The notes below the pieces were generated by a model. That model searched no databases. It was not told the DNA's origin and saw nothing but the letters and a program-made list of their open reading frames with translations. Source: Neoechinorhynchus agilis (lineage: Eukaryota > Acanthocephala). Taken from it: a DNA stretch of 64,000 nucleotides. The stretch's first letter is position 1; the number at the start of each line of letters is the position of its first letter. The position numbers and the translations under genes were made by a program. Location: positions 3,720,001-3,784,000 of the forward strand of contig CM121343.1 in assembly GCA_051530055.1 (NCBI GenBank), read 5' to 3'. Shown piece after piece: positions 1 to 13,300 of the stretch.

Positions 1-125
1 TCGTTACCTCGTCAGTAAGAAGAGTTCCCACTGATGCCAGAGGAGCAGCCTTCAACCACGCCCCAGATTCTCGTGTTGAAACTGTCAACAGTCTAGCTCG
101 GACGACCCCCATCGCGAGAACCGGA
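1..125 (-). mobile_element. RLE-type LINE fragment (linker before the CCHC/endonuclease region)
   Basis: Read on the minus strand this encodes VVRARLLTVSTRESGAWLK and then LASVGTLLTDE. The LINE copies at 21.3 and 52.9 kb have VVRARLLAVSTRESGAWLN and LASVGILLSDE at the same place, just after the reverse transcriptase and before the CCHC motif. The fragment runs off the window edge, so its real extent is unknown. It is a remnant of the same R2/NeSL-like family described elsewhere in the window. Confidence 0.75.
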
Positions 126-1252
126 AAGTAGAGAGCTGTAAGCTCTCGCGACAAGAGGTCCGTAGAATTCTAAAATGCAGTCACGTTTTATTAATTTTTG
201 TGACCTTTGGATCCTCATAAACACACAGATATTCTGCTTTTTTCGTTTGTCCGTTCGATTGGGAATTTCCGATCCGCTATGTCCGTTCTGGTGGGAATCT
301 CAGGTCTTGTTATGCCCGTTCTGGCGGGAATTGGTGGATATTGTTTGTTGGAGCGCTTTTAAGGATGGAATACCCGAAAGGATTGGGCAGCATGGAAAAA
401 GGAGCGTAAGTACAGGGAGGTGTGAGGTCGAGGGAAAATGAAACGAATTAGAATTACGAGTGTTGTGTTCGCGTGAAAAGGGAGCGAAATGTGGTAGAAA
501 TTGTGTTTCAAGGGTTGTTAGGCGTTTTGTTTTAACAAAATAGTATCAAGGCATTCGGCGAGAGAGGGAAATCAGCTGTGCAAATTTTAGATGCTCCTTT
601 ATGAAACATTTCAAGACGATAGGTTTGAGATTTGGAAAGGTTGCAAAATACGGGGTAACCGTAGGTGAGGGATGGTAAGATAAAGCTAAAGTAAAATTCG
701 TAGAGATTGGGTGAAGGGATTCCTAAATGCCGGAAGCGTGCGAGGAGATAAATTTTAAAGGTGTTGTGCTTGAGGAAGAGAGTGATTTTTCAACCCAGAA
801 TTCTTAGGGAGGTTACTCGTAGGATGTCATTTGGAAGCTCACGGGATGATGTGGGGTAGCGGGATCGCTGGCGACAATTGAGGACGAGGACGGCGAATAA
901 TTATGTTTATATCTTCAAAATAAAACCTATGATAGTAGAGTTTGTCATTGGTGTAGAAATCTTTTATGTGTGTGATTTATTTTGAGGTTAAGGCGAGGTA
1001 GAGGTGGAGTGGTGCTTGAGTGATGAGGGTGAGATCGTCGGCAATGGCTATATTGATGAAGAAAATTCGAGAGGCAGAAGGGACCGCTTTTTAGGTCGCA
1101 GGTGCTTGCAGTACAACGATGCGAAAAGGTGGATGAACACGAAGAGGTGGACGGATACAAACAGGTGGATGGACACGAGCAGGTGGACGGATACAAACCG
1201 GTAGATGAATATGTTAAAAAATGAACGAAGCAATAGCGTTGCTTGTTTGCTG
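126..1252. other. Intergenic stretch, no gene seen
   Basis: No reading frame here looks like a recognisable protein. The only structured part is the 18-bp tandem repeat at 1127-1198, listed separately. The rest is unremarkable mixed-composition sequence. Confidence 0.5.
1127..1198 (+). repeat. 18-bp tandem repeat, four units
   Basis: Four consecutive 18-bp units start with AGGTGGA or AGGTGGAC and end in variants of GATACAAAC or AACACGAAG. On the plus strand they would read as a hexapeptide repeat of the form RW(M/T)DTN. The surrounding frame is short (about 66 codons) with no homology I recognise, so I treat this as a minisatellite rather than a coding repeat. Confidence 0.7.
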
Positions 1253-1800
1253 GGTCACAGAGTTCGTATCCGTTACTATTGATGACACACACCCAAAGGA
1301 GACGGAAGGGAAGAGGCCGCCTCCTCGGGAAGGATCCATACAAAACTCATAACCGCGTCGAATGGTTCAGCAGGATACTAAGTGTGATTTTATGCGTTTC
1401 CCTGACCAGTGAATCGATGGGAGGAACATTATCAGCCTTGAGAAAGGCCACAAATAAAACACTGAACAAAAGTTACCTGCTTGCCAAAATTCAAAAATAG
1501 GAAAAAAATTCAATTGGCCCAATCAAAAGTGGCAAAGTTTGTACACGTGGTCAAGTGGATTAAAGCTCCTGATCGCAGTTTGTTGGGCCAAAGGGTTCGT
1601 ATCCAAAGGAGACGGAAGGGAAGAGGCCGCCTCCTCGGGAAGGATCCATACAAAACTCATAACCGCGTCGAATGGTTCAGCGGGATACTAAGTGTGATTT
1701 TAATCGTTTCCCTGACCAGTGAATCGATGGGAGGAACATTATCAGCCTTGAGAAAGGCCACAAATAAAACACTGAGTAAAAGTTACTGGCAAAGGAGCGT
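1253..1800 (+). repeat. tRNA-derived SINE, two tandem copies
   Basis: Two head-to-tail copies about 330 bp apart share the body from CCAAAGGAGACGGAAGGG to AAAACACTGA(A/G)(C/T)AAAAGTTAC. The second copy starts with TGGTCAAGTGG, a perfect match to the pol III A-box consensus TRGYNNARNNG. About 45 bp later comes GGTTCGTATCC, one base from the B-box consensus. That is the head of a tRNA-derived SINE. The first copy begins at its B box and lacks the A box. Related copies lie at 16.7, 31.5, 43.4 and 44.7 kb. Confidence 0.8.
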
Positions 1801-1815
1801 ACAACGGTTCTGTAG

Positions 1816-3361
1816 CAGATCAACTCGCTTATTCATATTTTAGTTGGAGATCAAAAGAGGGTGATTTATATTTGGATGGTTCCATGTTAAACTGTATAAA
1901 GGGTATGAATGAAAAAAGTTTGAACTTTCCGAAACTGGCGATGTTAGGTTCCAGATAGGGCATAAAAGTAGATTACGGTTCGACTTTTGTATTCAGTTAA
2001 TTTTTTTTAGAATACGTATCTAAACGGGTGGCAGGTATATTGATTAGATCATTTGATTAAGACGAATGAAAGTGAAGAATTCTTTTTGGATGTCATGTTT
2101 GCGTAAGATATGCAACGACGATTCGTTCGATTAGTGCTTCTAAGCGTGCTTGGTCTTCTCGTTGGTGGCATTAGGCGCTGCTGCTGCTTGTGGTGTACGT
2201 GTTTACCAATCAGTTATTATCGAGACGTGCGTGGAACGCGACGAAACGGGCGGGGAACAAGGTTGTTAGCATCCGAGGGAGAAGAGCAGCATTGATTTAA
2301 ATTTTAAGCCATCAACTGGTGTTCCATTATTGTAGCTGACGCTACCGATATAGACTCTGTGGATTATATCAACGCAATGCTGCTGCTGCTACATATCGAG
2401 ACTCAGTTTTTTCCGCCGCTGCTGCTGCTGCTGGCATGCGACATTGTGGTACGTATAGCGCCGATTCTCTTCTCTTGCAATAGATCGTCGCTTCATGCAA
2501 AAGAGATGTATTAGTCGAAGAGAGCGATTTTTAAAGCTCTCAAACCTTGTCGTTCAATCCACTACTTTGAACACCTAAAATACTCGGCCCCGCATAAAAA
2601 GAATACTCAGTTTGTGTTGTACTAGGAACATTCGTGTCTCATTGATTCAACAAAGATGACGGGTTCAACGCTTATTTTGTCCGTTATGGGCTTTCGAACC
2701 GTTGATCCGTATCTGGAAGTCGGTGGTAGTACGTGACCGTTCCCCCCCCGTCGATCGCATGCTAGTCAGCATTTCTCAAAGATAGCGACATTGTGTCGTC
2801 ATGTAAGACTTGGGCTTATTTTGCCCGTCAGCAGTTAGCCGCCTCCTCCTCATCATCTAGCAAAAGTGTACATAGCAACTTCGATACCACCCCAACCACG
2901 ACTGACCGTTTGTTAGGCTGTCTCATATCACTGGGAGAACTTCTTGACTCCACAGACTCGAAAATGGTCTCCTCCCTTAAATTTTTGCCGTGGTCACTTC
3001 GGTGTCTCTGAACGTCCTTTGCTCTTGTGGTTTTTAAAACTGAATTTTTCCAGTTTAACTTCGAATCGAGAACGTTTAACGAGGGGTTTGAGGTCTTTTT
3101 AATACTCTTAGAGTCTCAGAATAACCCACGATGCTCGCTTGGCGTCGGATCGATAATTTGTTATCGCATTCGTCTATATAATGTCAATGCCAAATCGTCT
3201 GTATTTTTGCGATTCCTCGTCTCCATCGTTCATTTATCGCCCTCTAGCTCATATTTGTTTCTTATCTTTGATTTAGATACACACGCCAATGGTCAAGATC
3301 ATCTAATATTCTCACTGAAAGGTTTTCTGTATACAAACGGCAAAAAAATCAATTATCCCTT
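1816..3361. other. Intergenic / upstream region of the SBF gene
   Basis: No convincing gene. CTG-type triplet runs occur at about 2180, 2380 and 2415. The sequence close to 3361 is the presumed promoter and 5' leader of the SBF gene. An open frame at 3027-3365 has no homology I recognise. Confidence 0.45.
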
Positions 3362-6300
3362 ATGAAAGAAGGTTTTACGTCAAGAAGTTCCCTGTCCAAC
3401 TGTACAAGCTGCTCTGATATCCTTAATGAGAATTCCACGCTTAATATTAAGCAAACTTACGATGAATTTGGAACTCGTTCTGCAATCATTTTCAATCATG
3501 TGATTGGTCAGCAACGAATCTTTGGGTCAAAATCCAGCACCAAGAATATCGGTTGTACGAATCGGCGACACTACTCGGTCACTAGTGAACAAAGTAGTGC
3601 TCTAATGCCAAAACGGGATACGAATTATTCGCATCATTGCCGGACGTCTCGAATTGTAGATTATGTCGTTCTGATTGGACTGGACTGGGATGTTAACGGT
3701 TCTAAAGTAGTGGGACGCATTCATCAACGTTTTCCCAGTGTTGATTGGCCCGATGTTCCATTTAATGATGCCCTCGTGAACTTCTGCCAACCAACACGCT
3801 GTAAAAGAGCTGACGTGCGGCGCAATGATATCGGTGAAGTCGCATCCCCATCGTTCAAGAGCTTTGTACTGACGGACGTGGATGGACGCCGGCAATATTG
3901 TAGCTGTATGACCTTTCTTTGCCATTCTGAGCCGTATGATCGTGATATAAGAAGGCAAACCGAGAAATGTTTGGTTGTTGTGTCAAGGTTCGATTTTATT
4001 GAAGTGCACCGGCAAATATTAATTCGAATAATGGACAGTGTTCAGCGCAATCACGCTAATGAATCGTGTACAAATAATGGTAGTAATAACAGTGAGGGAG
4101 GACGCGGGACTTGGAGTCCGGATGGCATGAACCCATCGAATGGATCCATCACTTCCTCTGAGAAGACAATAGGTGCTATTTTACAGAGCTATGAGATATC
4201 CCAGTCGGTATTGGACACTCCGAGTACTGGATCAAGCGTGTATTTGTTTGTAACAACGGCAGGTATATATCCGGCTATGATGGCTGTGAATGCCGCATTG
4301 ACGGAACAAAAGGTTGTCTGTATCTCTCGAAGCGTCAGTCAACTTTATCACGCATGTAGAGCAATTCGAGCTCTTCTTCATCCATTCAAATACAACCACG
4401 TTTATGTGCCATTACTCACTGAAGATATGTTAGACATTCTCGATGCTCCTACACCGTATATTGTCGGAGTTAGGACCTGCCATTATGCATATCTTATGAA
4501 CAAGCTTAACTGTAGCGACTCGTTATCTAGTCAGCCGACCGTGAGTGTCGTTCTAGATTTGGACATTGCAAAACTTCAATTTTTTCCGGCCAATACAGTT
4601 TTATTGAGGCCATGCAAATCTATGAGACGTACGTTAGTAAAGGACTTATTGCAGATACTAAAACCTCGTTTGTTCCATTCACACTGTGAACAAAGCTCTC
4701 GCAGCAGACGAGAGTGTAGATGTCATCGGTTATCTGAAAATGCTAAGGTTGCTCAATTCAGCGCAATCGGGGAACCTGATCCACTTGCACTTGGTTCTAA
4801 ATCGATTCCCGATTGTTGTATACAACGAATGGATAAATCTATAAGAGCTTCTTTTTTGCGTTCTATGGTTACGATGATGGCAGGATATAAATCATGTCTT
4901 GTTGTAGGGCAAGCCCTTTTGAATTTATCCTGCATTCAAAAAGTTTTGTCGAAATTAGAATTAAACCGAAATTGGCTATCACATTTCATAATGCGAGATT
5001 CGCGACGACCAGAAAATGCCTGCGTGGTACCAGTTCTGTTTGCTGTCTAAAGTTCGTCACACGACTGATTGAATCAATCGGCTTTCATCGATTTATTGAA
5101 GAAAAGGGTTGTTTAAAAGGTTCAAGGGATATATTTGATTTAGCGTATGAAGATGACCTTTCGGTTGAAGAAATAAGAGATCGTTTGTTGGAATTAGAAG
5201 TTGATACCTGTGATGAACTGCATTTTAGCGCGTATCATAGAACTCATTCAATGGGACTTGAGCGTCCGCTTTCATCCTTTCCTTATCTTGATGCGAATGC
5301 AGTATCTCGCGCAATTCAAGCCACGCACCGTACATTAGTGATCAAACCTTCTGATAATGAAACTTTAAAGCATTATCAGTTGTTTAAGGACAAGACCACT
5401 TTGTCGGTTCCGATGGGCAATGACTGGCTAGAACAGCAACGCATTTCAATTGTAAGAGAATGTGCTAGTTCCATGCTGCGGTCAGGCGACGATGTTGTCT
5501 GGGCCCATGTTCAATCAGCTGTAGATGCTCTTAAAGAAGACACGGTAAATCTTAGACATGTAGCTCGCTTGGAGCTTTGCGATAAACTTGAAGATGCCGT
5601 TAAGTTCAACAGCGTTGGTTTAGACGCCTATCAGTTCACTGCCATTCTGTTGCGCGTTCTGAAACTGTGCAATCACTTTGAGAACGCCTAACTTAGAGAC
5701 TTGTTTCAGGCTTCCTTATTTCATGGAAACGAAAATCAATCGACCAGTGAGTTTTATCAGTTTTTCGACCATGAAATTGCTGTCCGCATACTCCGTCTCT
5801 CCATGCGATTCTACCTTCGGCAATATCAACCGGACGGAGGGCGGCAACGATTTATTTATGACTATATGCAATCATGTAAGATTTGGGATGATTTGAAGTT
5901 CTGGGAACTTGCATTTTTTTCAGATCTACAAGCACAATTGGTAGAACTCTATAGTTCAACAGAAGACAACGATGGTCTCGCGTGTGCTACGGTCGACACA
6001 AATAAACTAAAGGCAATCGATGTTACAAAATTGGCGTTCAGATTAGTGAGTCGAAATGCACATAAAGATTATTCGGAAGTTGAAGAACTGACTATTTTAA
6101 GCCTCGCTTTACATTACATTCATCAAATCGGACAGGTTCGTCTAAATCACGGAATGACTCAGAACGATCATGATTTACTCTTAAAGTTTATTCGGCGGTT
6201 TATTGAACGCGTCTGTGATGAAACTCTTGTTACCGAATCGTGTCAATCACAATTGATAGAGAAAATGCAGCAAAATTTTCAGGTCTTGGTAGATGAATTG

Positions 6301-9300
6301 AACGATAGTCCTAATATTATTTCAGAGAGTGAAATACGGACGACGCTTAATTGTGGCGAATATAATCCGTCTAATATAACTTCTCTCAATGAAAAGATCA
6401 TTCGCAGTTTTCAAGATGTTATTCTTTGTGCTCATGATCGCTGGAGTGAAGGATTGTCCGACGGGATTTTAAACGCACGCGGTAAGCTGATCGTGACCGA
6501 ATATTGTGTAATGTTCGTTGGAAAGCCACAAAGTGACTTTATTAGCGGACAAATTCTAGTATCAATTCCGATATGTGGCCTGATTGGACTGAAACGGTTG
6601 GCGCAATCGGACAATACAGAAGATTATTTGGTTCAATTAAATTCAACCACATTTGAATGTATGCATATTCGGATTAAAGATCACCTCAATGAACTTCAGA
6701 TGGTACTGATAGATCGCCAACAGAACAGCCGGCAAGCTTGGCTAAGGAAAATTAGCAAGATTGGTAAACTTGGTGACCACGGTGATCAGTATGCTCAGTT
6801 GTCCTCTCCCATTTCAGAACATAAACACAGTCTAAAAAGAATGGCTAAGAATGTTTTGAAAAGGGCTGGCGGTGTAAGTAACCAAAGCAAAGAGGTTTCC
6901 CAATCAAGTAATTGTGCTTCACCGACACCAATCACTCGATCTTTGAGCGATGGAACCGACACAAATGAAACGGATGACTTTACCAGTGTTGACATGGATG
7001 ATAGCTCTTACATGAGTCTTACTAGGTCTGTGAAATATGCAATGAACACGTTTGACCAACTTTCAACTGGTAGCAATGGCGATGGTTCACCGGCTGCTGG
7101 TAGGTTCGCTCAAATATGCTTTAAAAGTGGTAGACTTCCACAGTTGTTGTGGTTAAACGGTCGATCATTCGGTAGATCGTCAATTGCACTTCTTCAGTCA
7201 TCTGGTTGCACAAATGCTTTATTGGGTGCTTTAGCGCATTGGCTCATAAAGTGTATTTTGGGTGAAGATTTAAATGGTTCAAATACTTGGTCACGAGTGA
7301 CTTCTTGTTCTATTTTTCGTTTTATGAGCCATTGCGGTCAATGAGTCTAATGAACCGAATCTCAAATCTGGACGACGACATACATCGCAATCCGTTCTAA
7401 ATGCTTTTGTTCGTTGTATACTAACTACAGTAACTTCTCATACTGCACCGTTGGATTTGTGCGAAGTGCCAAGTGATCAAACTTCATTTTCTGTCTTTAA
7501 CACACCCATCCTTCGAAGATGGTACAATAGTGTGGACAGAAGCGATACACCGGCTGATATGGAATCAATATCTTCAATATCATCCATGTCTAGTGCGACA
7601 ACAGCAGCATCTCCTTATCCTTCACGTTCATCGATGATGATGAGCCGATTCTTCAATAATCACGACGAAGGGAGCTCCTTCTTGGAAAGCAATCGTTTAT
7701 TGAACGGTCGCTTAGCGGCAGATGAATCCGGGAACTTGTCTTCTATTAAGATGACTAGGCGGATTTTTATGAAACGATTGACGAAGGGCCGAAAAAGCAA
7801 TTGTAGTATTGGAAACAACGATCTTTCAAGTAATCGCCTAACTTCTTGCAAGTCGTTTGCTTGCCTACCTGTTGAGCACAGGAATTCTTCATGGACCACT
7901 GATATTGACCGTTATTGCAATGACAACCAGCGCTCAAGTCAGCGAACATTTTATGTCGTTTTAGATCGGAATTGTATTTCACGAAGGACACGAGAGAGCC
8001 CAATACAATCCTCACCTAATGGAAAGTTCATTCCCGTTCCTACTCAAGTGTATTCTCTTAAACAAGTTAGATATTCGTTTAGAGCATTGCTCGTCTAAAA
8101 GGGGTGCGTAAAATTAGACAAACAATGTGACAGAAAACTATTAAATGTTTGCACACCCAACGATTCGCTGCCCGATAATTCCTGTGATGATCATCTTTTC
8201 TCTGATATTTACGCTTGTGGATGGCTGGAACAGGTAGCAAATCTTCTTTCTACCTCTGCAGAAATTTGTCGAAATATCATCGTTGAGAACAAAGAACGGA
8301 TAAGCAATGATTCGGCTTCGAGGGACGATAGTCTAAGCGAAATTGAGAATCAACATGTAATCGTTATTTCGCTTGACAATGCTCATGTGAGATCAATTGC
8401 AAGTCAAAATACACAAGCGAATTCGAATGGTCGAAAGCAAAATGAGCAAAATGGAGAGAAATGTTGTTTTGGATCCGTCGAGAATAAAGGTAAAGTAATA
8501 ATTTCTCAGATTTCGTCTCTCTTACAACTTCTGGTCGATCCGTGTTCTCGCACTATGAGCGGATTTCAATCGTTGTTGGAGAAACACTGGATATCCAATA
8601 GTAACATTGATGACCGAAGTGAATATCAGAAACTTTTTATGCCCACACTACACTTCGTTCAATTTCTCGATTGCGTACATCAGCTTCTTTTTCAATTTCC
8701 ACTGGAGTTCGAATTCAATGATGATCTCCTTCAATTCCTCGCATACCATTCAAGTTCAGGGAGATTTTACGATCTTTCATCTTACCAATTCGCTGGAGAA
8801 TATCACGACGGAAACGTTCTAGAGTACATGAACAGATTTAGCGAAACTTCGATTGGATTTTACAATCTAATTTACCATGCGACTGACCGAGTATTGGTTC
8901 CTAATTGCCGAGCAGTTTCCTTGGAAATTTGGCAGTATTATTTAAACCCCAATTCGCACCTCAATCCACCACTGAGTGAGTGTCCAAATAACGTTGCAAC
9001 ATTACTCACGGACTTGAACTCGGTTACGCAGCGACGGTTTCAATCACAGGGGACGCATGGACGCCCTTATTTTCAGCGGAGCATGGATTTGTTTTACTCC
9101 ATTATCGATGCACCGTGTCCCGAACGAGGATTCGGGCAAATGCAAGTTAACACACTGGGCGATTCCGCCAAGCGTAGAAATTGTGAAGCCGCGACAATTG
9201 CGACCAATGAATCTCTTTGCTCAACGAGTGACAAATATGATGTAAAAGCATCGGTCTCTTCGATTGGAAGTGCTTTTGATGTATTTAACAATGTTACCAG

Positions 9301-9793
9301 TCTCCCATGTTTAACGGAAGGCCATCAAGCTCACTGTAGTCGACCTACGTCGCCGAATGACAATAGCCACGATCATTTCCTTAATCAACAATACACTTCG
9401 TCCACAATTGAGGCAACTCACATGGAACGTACGAGTGGAGCTGAACGCTGCTTCTGCGCATTTGAGGGGTGGATCAAAAAACGCTCAATAAGTTATACCT
9501 CTAATAGTGGACTCCTCAATTTAAAACAATGGAAGCAGCGATGGTTAGTTCTAGATACCGTAAGACATGAGTTGAGGTATTATGATCAGCAACCGTCCAT
9601 ATACACAACTGAGTGTTCACCAAAAGGACGGATTCCATTGTCCACTGTGATTTCAGTTAAGAGCTGTGACACCGGAGACGATAAAGCATTTGAGGTTGCA
9701 ACAAAAACCAAAATACACTTATTCGCTGCGAACGCATTGGATGTGTCAACCGCATGGGTAGAGAGCATTCGAAAATGCTTAGGCGAATGTTAG
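3362..9793 (+). CDS. SBF/MTMR5-13-like protein: DENN Rab-GEF with inactive myotubularin domain and PH domain
   Basis: Order of domains matches SET-binding factor (MTMR5/MTMR13). uDENN begins at IVDYVVLIGLDWDVNG (about residue 97). Next come cDENN (VYLFVTTAGIYPAMMAVN), the SBF-specific middle region (AITFHNARF, FIEEKG), GRAM (about 6480-6600), a myotubularin-like domain (about 7080-9000, with FVQFLDCVHQLLFQFPLEFEF) and a C-terminal PH domain (about 9460-9790, GWIKKR to VESIRKCLGEC). Proposed exons are 3362-4908, 4944-5655, 5710-7261, 7329-8076 and 8134-9793, about 2072 residues; human relatives are about 1850-1870. The 5656-5709 and 8077-8133 introns restore frame and homology exactly. The first intron has no GT donor that keeps frame, and a GC-AG intron is the best fit. 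Translation may instead start at 3605 (MPKRDTNY), closer to the family's usual start. The phosphatase loop is not CX5R, so it should be catalytically dead. The family activates Rab21/Rab28 and partners active myotubularins. Confidence 0.93.
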
Positions 9794-10339
9794 AACCAAT
9801 AGAAAATGAGAGCGAGAATGACTGCCATCTAATGATCAACTCGTGGAATTGTACCCGTGAGCATGAGGCAAAAAATATGTAATCATTAGATTGAAATTTT
9901 AGATATGAGATAATCAGGTTTGAGAAGTTCGTTCATACACCAGCAATATTTTTGATACAGAAATCAAAGTCGGTTTATTGTAAACGAATATCGCACCAAT
10001 TAAAAGAGTCGTCGCGTGGAAATGAATTTAATTTTCGAATTCGAGGCATCGATAGATACTGCGTCCCATAAAATCACTATCCCTTAGTACTTGATCGATC
10101 TTTGTACACATCATGTTGCTTGCCTTTTGTCTCAAGAAAATAAGTGAAAAATATTTTGCCTCAAAAGTTTAGATTTTGTCGATTCAATGTATAACCACCA
10201 CCACCACCACCACAGTAACGTACTGTTAATACTAACAAAAAGTAATTCAAATAAATATACTCCCATTCACCAAACGATCTTACAATTTTGTATATTTGTT
10301 ATGATTACATTCATGGTGTTAATCATCCGATTTAATTAG
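9794..10339. other. Convergent 3' ends of the SBF and SLK genes
   Basis: This is non-coding sequence between two converging genes. It holds a short ACC repeat (about 10195-10213) and an AAATAAATA stretch near 10248 that could act as a polyadenylation signal. I see no RNA gene. Confidence 0.5.
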
Positions 10340-13300
10340 TCAGAACTGCTGGCTGCTTTCGATTTCCGGACCGTTCGATCCTTCCGAAATTGAGTTATCT
10401 TCATTTTTAGTTCGATAATTCTGCTGAGGAATGCCAACTTTGATAATCGGCGGTTTCTGAGGGCTGAGTGCTTGTACTGTCGAACGATAAAATGCCTCTT
10501 TGTTCTTAATTTCGTGACTTAGTTCATTTTTCAGCTTCTAGAAAAATTATATTAGATTTTGAACGTTCTTAAACTATACTTACACTACGTTCAACTTCAT
10601 GAAATTGTTGGAGATCGTGCAATTGCATCTGAAATGCCCGTTGAAGTTGTGCTAACTTTTGCGCTTCTTTGTCGCAGCACTTTGATCGTTTCTCGGCTTG
10701 TTGGCAATGTAATTGAGCTTTACGTTGCTGATGATTGGCAAACAATTGTTCTAATTTCTGTCTCATGTATTCTTCGCGCCTTCGTATCTCTCCTTGAATT
10801 CTCATGTTTTCATTTTCGCTGAATTGCCTAAGTTTTGCTTTCACCTCACCTTGGCTTCCAGAAGTAACATTTACGACCGGCGTTCCGACTGATTGACCTT
10901 GGACAGTCTGCATCCAACACGTTGTCAATGGATCTTGATCATCTAAGGATTGTTTATATTGTTGTTCCCTGGATCGTTTGAGTTGTTTCATGTACTTTAT
11001 GAAACTCCTATGTTGTGAGTTAAGTTCGTCGATTAAATACTGGCGTTCTATTCGGTTAGTTTCGTCCAATTCCTCTAATTCCTTTTGTTGGTTGGCTATC
11101 ATGCAACCCCGAAAATTCTCGTAGTAGACCTTTACATGCCTTGCTAAAAGCCTATATTTATCACAGAGGCTTTTTTCATCAAAGGCGAAAAGTTCCTCCA
11201 TGTCAATGATTCTTAAGACTAGATATGAACTATGTTTGTTTATTCCATTAAGAATCATTGCACTCTAACTGATCTTTTTTTAGCTGGTGCCGTCTTTTGG
11301 TAAAGGAATTATCCAAGTTGGCAAGGCGAGCCATATGGTACGCCTTTAGATTGTCCAAGTATTCATCTATGCTTCGTTCATTCGTTCCAATACCAGAGGA
11401 GGAGGATGTAAAATGCTTTTGTTGCCTTTCCATCTCATTCCGTTTCCGCTTACTTTCCAATTTCAGTTCGGATGTTACTTGTTGTTCGGCTCTCTGCATC
11501 TCTTGGCGTTGTTCTTGGTGCAATGCATTAGCCGCTTCGTTCAGTTTGCACACTAATGCATTCCGACTAGTTTGTGCATTTCGGTCGTGATTTCTAATTT
11601 CATTGGTTTGTTTGGTCTTGATGTGGTCCAATCTTTGAGTTTGTTGTTGATATTGCCTCCTGAAATGGCGGCCTTCCTCCCGTCGAAGCAGAATTTGAAC
11701 TCCGCTTGAAGTACAAGCGTTTAAAATATCGTGGTTATCATTTTCCCTTGTAAATGTTGGACTATAGCACTGTCCCTTAAAACTAGACATACTTGATGCG
11801 TTCTCCAGTTGATGTTGTTGGATCATCAATGAACTGGGTGGTGAAAAGTTATGACTGCTACAGCCACTATTGTTTCCCGTACTTGTAGTCGAAGTATCCG
11901 TACAAGGATCCGCCAACTCGTTGAGAACAGAAAAGACAACTTCCGGTATGCTAGTAGCTCCAGGGCTATTACCACATAGGTTGTCGTCTATTATTTCCCA
12001 TGAAAGGAAAGTGCATACGGAGTTTAAACACGATATGCGATCGCTTTGCTTGCCGGGATCGTGAGCTATAGGCATATGAGAAGGAAACGCAGTTCGTTCA
12101 ACGATATACGTTTCGGGTGGTTTATACTGAGACTGCAATTCAGGGAGTTTACCACTATCACAAAAGGTTCTTTGATAAGACCTGTCATATAAAGAACCCT
12201 TTGCGTCTATTGCACCTGAAATCAGATACATCAACATCATACACATCTATTGAACTAGACTCAACGGTTACCTTACTATTGGGGCTCAGTTTATCCGTGG
12301 AACGCATAAATCCGCCAATCTCTGGATCTTGCCTGGTGAATGAAAATTCATTTAAACTCTCAGAAGTGCTCGTAGCGTTGCTCTCGTCCACAGACTCGTC
12401 CGATGATTCGGCCCACTCATTCTTATTACTATCCAAAACCTCGCGCTTACTCTTCCAATATTTCTTGTGGTCGTAGTGACCACGAGAAGATCCATCGGGG
12501 TACTTTAATTTAGGCGATTGCGTTTCAACTGAAACAACCTGTACGGATAGAAGCTCTTTCAACGATACGACATTATCGCTGCTGTATTGGACAAATTCGT
12601 GCGAACTCAGTTGTTGTGCTGTCAAACGTTTACTTGGATCCTTTTGAAGGATACAACGTAAAAAATCCTTGAAGGACTGAGAATACATTTCCGAACGTAT
12701 TAGTCCAGGCGCCTCGTGCTTTAGGATTCGAATGAGCACCCTGTTTTGATTCATCACATGGTGAGGTGGATTCATTTCCGCCAATTCAATAAGAGTTATG
12801 CCGAATGACCATATATCTACAGGAAAGGAATACCCTATAGATTTGTCCGTTTCGCATACAATTACCTCTGGTGCCATCCAATACGGTGAGCCTATAAATG
12901 AATATCGCGTTAGCTTGGCATTTTTGCCTCCTTGGGCATTGCTGGTTGAGTTTAAATCGCCAGTATTCAAAAAGGATTCGGCAGCGGCTACTCCAAAATC
13001 TCCTAATTTTATTAGGCCCTTTAAGTTTAGCATCAAATTGGCTGCTTTTAGATCGCGATGAATTATTTGAACACGATTGCTGTGTATGTATTCAAGTGCG
13101 GCAAGCGTCTGTTTGGCGATGCATTTTATCTCAGTTTCAGTTAGTCCACGTTTAAGTAAACAAATGATAGAATCGATGGCACCAACCTCACAGTATTCTT
13201 CGATGATCCATATTCTGTTAGAGTAGAAATAGCATTCGAGGACACGCATTATATTTTGATGCTCACACTTCTCCAAAATGCCAACTTCATTTAAGTACGA

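Noticed and set aside
945-1343. Open frames on both strands across the 18-bp minisatellite
   Set aside because: They arise from the short repeat and SINE sequence. No homology, and frames on both strands are equally open.
1549-1605. Functional tRNA gene
   Set aside because: A and B boxes are present but there is no foldable cloverleaf with acceptor stem and anticodon arm. The sequence continues into the SINE body.
1481-1843. Repeated protein-like frame RRRKGRGRLLGKDPYKTHNR in several places
   Set aside because: It is the translated body of the SINE. The same frame appears wherever a copy lies, always broken by head or tail sequence.
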